From NCBI RefSeq assembly GCF_013385425.1, contig NZ_JACAQA010000030.1, positions 1-38,025 of the forward strand: a stretch of 38,025 nucleotides of DNA, written 5' to 3'. A program made the translations under genes and the position numbers. How positions within the stretch are numbered: position 1 is the first letter of the stretch; every line of letters starts with the position of its first letter. Shown here piece after piece: positions 36,076-38,025 of the stretch. The notes under the pieces are model-generated. The model searched no databases and had not been told where the DNA came from. It saw only the letters and a list, made by a program, of their open reading frames with translations. The DNA comes from Pseudomonas gingeri. GTDB taxonomy: Bacteria; Pseudomonadota; Gammaproteobacteria; Pseudomonadales; Pseudomonadaceae.

Positions 36076-36152
36076 GTCCCAGTAGCTCAATTGGATAGAG
36101 CATCCCCCTCCTAAGGGGAAGGTTGGCCGTTCGAACCGGCCCTGGGACACCA
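36076..36152 (+). tRNA. tRNA-Arg(CCT)
   Basis: A 77-nt tRNA with acceptor GTCCCAG/CTGGGAC, anticodon CCT in loop CTCCTAA, T-loop TTCGAACC and encoded CCA. It reads the rare AGG codon. tRNA genes of this type are frequent attachment sites for islands, but no integrase follows within the window. Confidence 0.95.
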
Positions 36153-36271
36153 TCCAATTCCAAACGTCCTGTCACAACACCTCATGGGAGATTTTCCGCT
36201 TGTGGTGCGCAATGACGCCCCTTATAAGAGGAGTCTTTTTACTCTCGACAATGGATGGAAGGATGCAAGCC

Positions 36272-37813
36272 ATGAGTGAAGCTTGGAGTGAAGGCTATTT
36301 CACGGACGAAGGTTACACCTACGGGTATAGCCGGGAAATCAATCCAGTATTCCAGCGCTACTGCTTGTTGTTGCGTGGTTTTGCAAGTCTGGAGAGCGCG
36401 AGCGCCTCTCACTGCGAGTTGGGTTTTGGCCAAGGTGTTTCGGTCAATATCCACGCGGCGGCCAACCCGGGCAGCTACGTCGGTACGGACTTCCACCCCG
36501 GCCAGGCGGCTCATGCCAACGCGTTGGCAGCCAGCTGCGGCAGCAATGCCCAACTCCATGACGACAGCTTCGAACAATTGCTGGCCCGTGATGATTTGCC
36601 ACAATTTGACAGCATCAGCTTGCATGGCATCTGGACCTGGGTCAGTCGAGATAACCAAAAACTGATTGTCGAATTCGCTCGTCGATATCTCAAGCCCGGT
36701 GGCTTGCTATATATCAGCTACAACTGCTTTCCCGGCTGGTCACCTTCCGCGCCGCTGCGTCAGTTGTTCAGCCTGCACGACCGCTTTGCCTCCCACGCTT
36801 CCATGCGCCCGACCGAACGTATCGATGCAGCGCTGCAATTTTCCGAGGCGCTCCTGGCGACGAACCCCCAATACGCCAACGCGGCCCCGAACATCGGCGC
36901 CAAACTGCAGAGTATCAAGGGGCAGAATCGCCAATACGTTGCCCATGAGTATTTCAATCGCGACTGGAACTGCATGTACTTCACTGACGTGGTGGATGCT
37001 CTCTCTGCCGCCAAGCTCGACTATGTCACGACGGCCGCGCCGCTGGATTCGGTGGACCCGCTCAACCTGAGCGTCGAAGGTATGGCGTTTCTGGAGGGTA
37101 TCGAGCACCCGATCATGCGTGAGCAGGCGCGTGACTACTTCGTCAATCAGCATTTCCGTCGAGATCTGTACCTGCGCGGCGCCAGCAGGCTGTCGGCTGC
37201 GGAACAGCGCGAGAGCATGCTCAATACCCGTTTTGTCTTGCTGCAGGCGGCAGAAAGCGTACCGGGCGTTGTCAGCGGTCCGGCAGGGGAAGCCTCGCTG
37301 CAAGCCGAGATATACGCCCCGGTACTTGAAGCCTTGGCGGCCAAGGCCTATGTGCCGAAAACCTTGCGGCAGTTGTTGGCGGCTACGCCACTGGCTTATG
37401 GCGACCTGGAACAGGCTATTAATGTGCTGGTCGGTATGGGCGTAGCGGCGCCCTGCCAGAGCGAAGCGGCTGAGAAGTTGGTGCTGGCGCGTTGCAGTGC
37501 CCTCAACCTGCATTTGTGTAAGCGTTCGTTGTTCAACAACCAGATCCAGACCTTGGCCAGTCCGGTGACCGGAGGTGGTGTGCCGGTCAGTCGCTTCCAG
37601 CAATTGTTCCTGATATCGATCAAGCAAGGTAAAAAGCACCCGGCTGAATGGGCACAACTGGCGTGGGGCATCATCAGCGAACAAGGTGAGGGTATCGTCA
37701 AGGACGGTAAGGCCCTGAGCACGGCCGAAGAAAATATGGCCGAGTTGCTGACGCAGGCTGAAGCATTTGAAGAGAAATCGTTGGTCATTCACAAGGCGTT
37801 GAAAATCGTTTGA
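36272..37813 (+). CDS. SAM-dependent methyltransferase with methyltransferase regulatory domain
   Basis: A 513-residue protein. The N-terminal half is a class I SAM methyltransferase: motif I CELGFGQGVSVNIHA (48-62), motif II acidic D73 in YVGTDFHPGQAA, then FDSISLHGIWTWVS and LKPGGLLYISYNCFPGW. The middle and C-terminal half matches what I know of the methyltransferase regulatory (PKMT-type) domain of putative protein lysine methyltransferases: FLEGIEHPIMREQARDYFVN followed by FRRDLYLRG. The start at 36272 (MSEAWSEGYFTDEGYTYGYS) follows GGAAGGAT; ATGs at 36251 and 36263 are less likely. It stands alone after tRNA-Arg. The target is unknown; flagellar or surface proteins and glycans are options. 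Confidence 0.85.
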   Translation: MSEAWSEGYFTDEGYTYGYSREINPVFQRYCLLLRGFASLESASASHCELGFGQGVSVNIHAAANPGSYVGTDFHPGQAAHANALAASCGSNAQLHDDSFEQLLARDDLPQFDSISLHGIWTWVSRDNQKLIVEFARRYLKPGGLLYISYNCFPGWSPSAPLRQLFSLHDRFASHASMRPTERIDAALQFSEALLATNPQYANAAPNIGAKLQSIKGQNRQYVAHEYFNRDWNCMYFTDVVDALSAAKLDYVTTAAPLDSVDPLNLSVEGMAFLEGIEHPIMREQARDYFVNQHFRRDLYLRGASRLSAAEQRESMLNTRFVLLQAAESVPGVVSGPAGEASLQAEIYAPVLEALAAKAYVPKTLRQLLAATPLAYGDLEQAINVLVGMGVAAPCQSEAAEKLVLARCSALNLHLCKRSLFNNQIQTLASPVTGGGVPVSRFQQLFLISIKQGKKHPAEWAQLAWGIISEQGEGIVKDGKALSTAEENMAELLTQAEAFEEKSLVIHKALKIV

Positions 37814-37907
37814 TCGTCGATAGATCAGCGTTGTGGCCAGGTATCAGGCGGGAGGGGGCAGCCTGAAGCGGGAATAGGGTCTGATTACCGCTGTTGCTCT
37901 ATATAGA

Positions 37908-37937
37908 AGAAGGCCGATCCCTTGGGGGCGGCCTTCT
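37908..37937 (+). terminator. Terminator after the methyltransferase gene
   Basis: AGAAGGCCG (37908-37916) and CGGCCTTCT (37929-37937) form a 9-bp stem with a 12-nt loop. GCATTT and, slightly later, CCTTTTT follow. It lies about 95 nt after the stop. Confidence 0.7.
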
Positions 37938-37986
37938 GCATTTCCGGGCCTTTTTGACGCTTGTGACAGAAAAGTGAAAATAAGCG

Positions 37987-38014
37987 TTGACGGGAAATTC
38001 TGTGGCTCTATAAT
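37987..38014 (+). promoter_or_regulatory. Near-consensus sigma-70 promoter at the right edge
   Basis: TTGACG (37987-37992), 16-nt spacer, TATAAT (38009-38014), then TCGCCCC. The GC-rich stretch after -10 is like the tRNA promoters in this window, so the gene beyond the edge may be a stable RNA or another strongly expressed gene. Confidence 0.75.
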
Positions 38015-38025
38015 TCGCCCCACTT

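Overview
The window is chromosomal DNA from a Pseudomonas, most likely of the fluorescens complex. Three things point there: high GC, the gene order acsA - aotJQMOP-argR - aruCFGDBE - alaS-lysC-csrA, which matches my memory of the P. aeruginosa and P. putida arginine region, and typical Pseudomonas elements (REP/REPIN repeats, AmrZ, a DUF2790 protein). I cannot fix the species from sequence alone.

Layout. Bases 1-1058 hold the 5' part of nrdB (minus strand, cut by the window edge). A small secreted DUF2790 protein (1499-1762, minus) and acsA, acetyl-CoA synthetase (2178-4133), follow, read divergently. Bases 4795-10072 are the arginine/ornithine uptake operon aotJ-aotQ-aotM-aotO-aotP with its regulator argR. 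Bases 15304-23090 are the arginine succinyltransferase (AST) catabolic operon aruC-F-G-D-B-(95-aa protein)-E. Uptake, regulation and breakdown of arginine therefore sit together, and ArgR-type operator sequences with matching geometry lie upstream of both aotJ and aruC.

This conserved region is interrupted on both sides of the aru operon by minus-strand genes that look like effectors or toxins. Between argR and aruC lies a 1654-residue protein with a dermonecrotic-toxin-like N-terminal region and two duplicated helical+LRR modules, but no NEL ubiquitin ligase domain behind them. Directly after aruE lie two tandem paralogues (500 and 490 aa), each an RTX-like glycine/aspartate repeat block joined to a C-terminal HELCH zinc-protease domain that resembles the M91 (NleD/HopH1) family. 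The first ends 3 bp from argR; the second set ends with a 4-nt overlap of aruE. These are the least ordinary genes here.

The right part is mostly housekeeping: a stand-alone type-II lumazine synthase (ribH) under an FMN riboswitch with a Shine-Dalgarno-masking hairpin, alaS, lysC (with a plausible internal start), csrA/rsmA, a tRNA cluster (Ser-GCT and two identical Arg-ACG), a small secreted protein, the magnesium channel mgtE, the ribbon-helix-helix regulator amrZ, two small membrane or exported proteins, tRNA-Arg(CCT), and a methyltransferase with a regulatory domain. The window ends on a near-consensus sigma-70 promoter for a gene outside it. I saw no CRISPR array, insertion sequence, integrase or phage gene.
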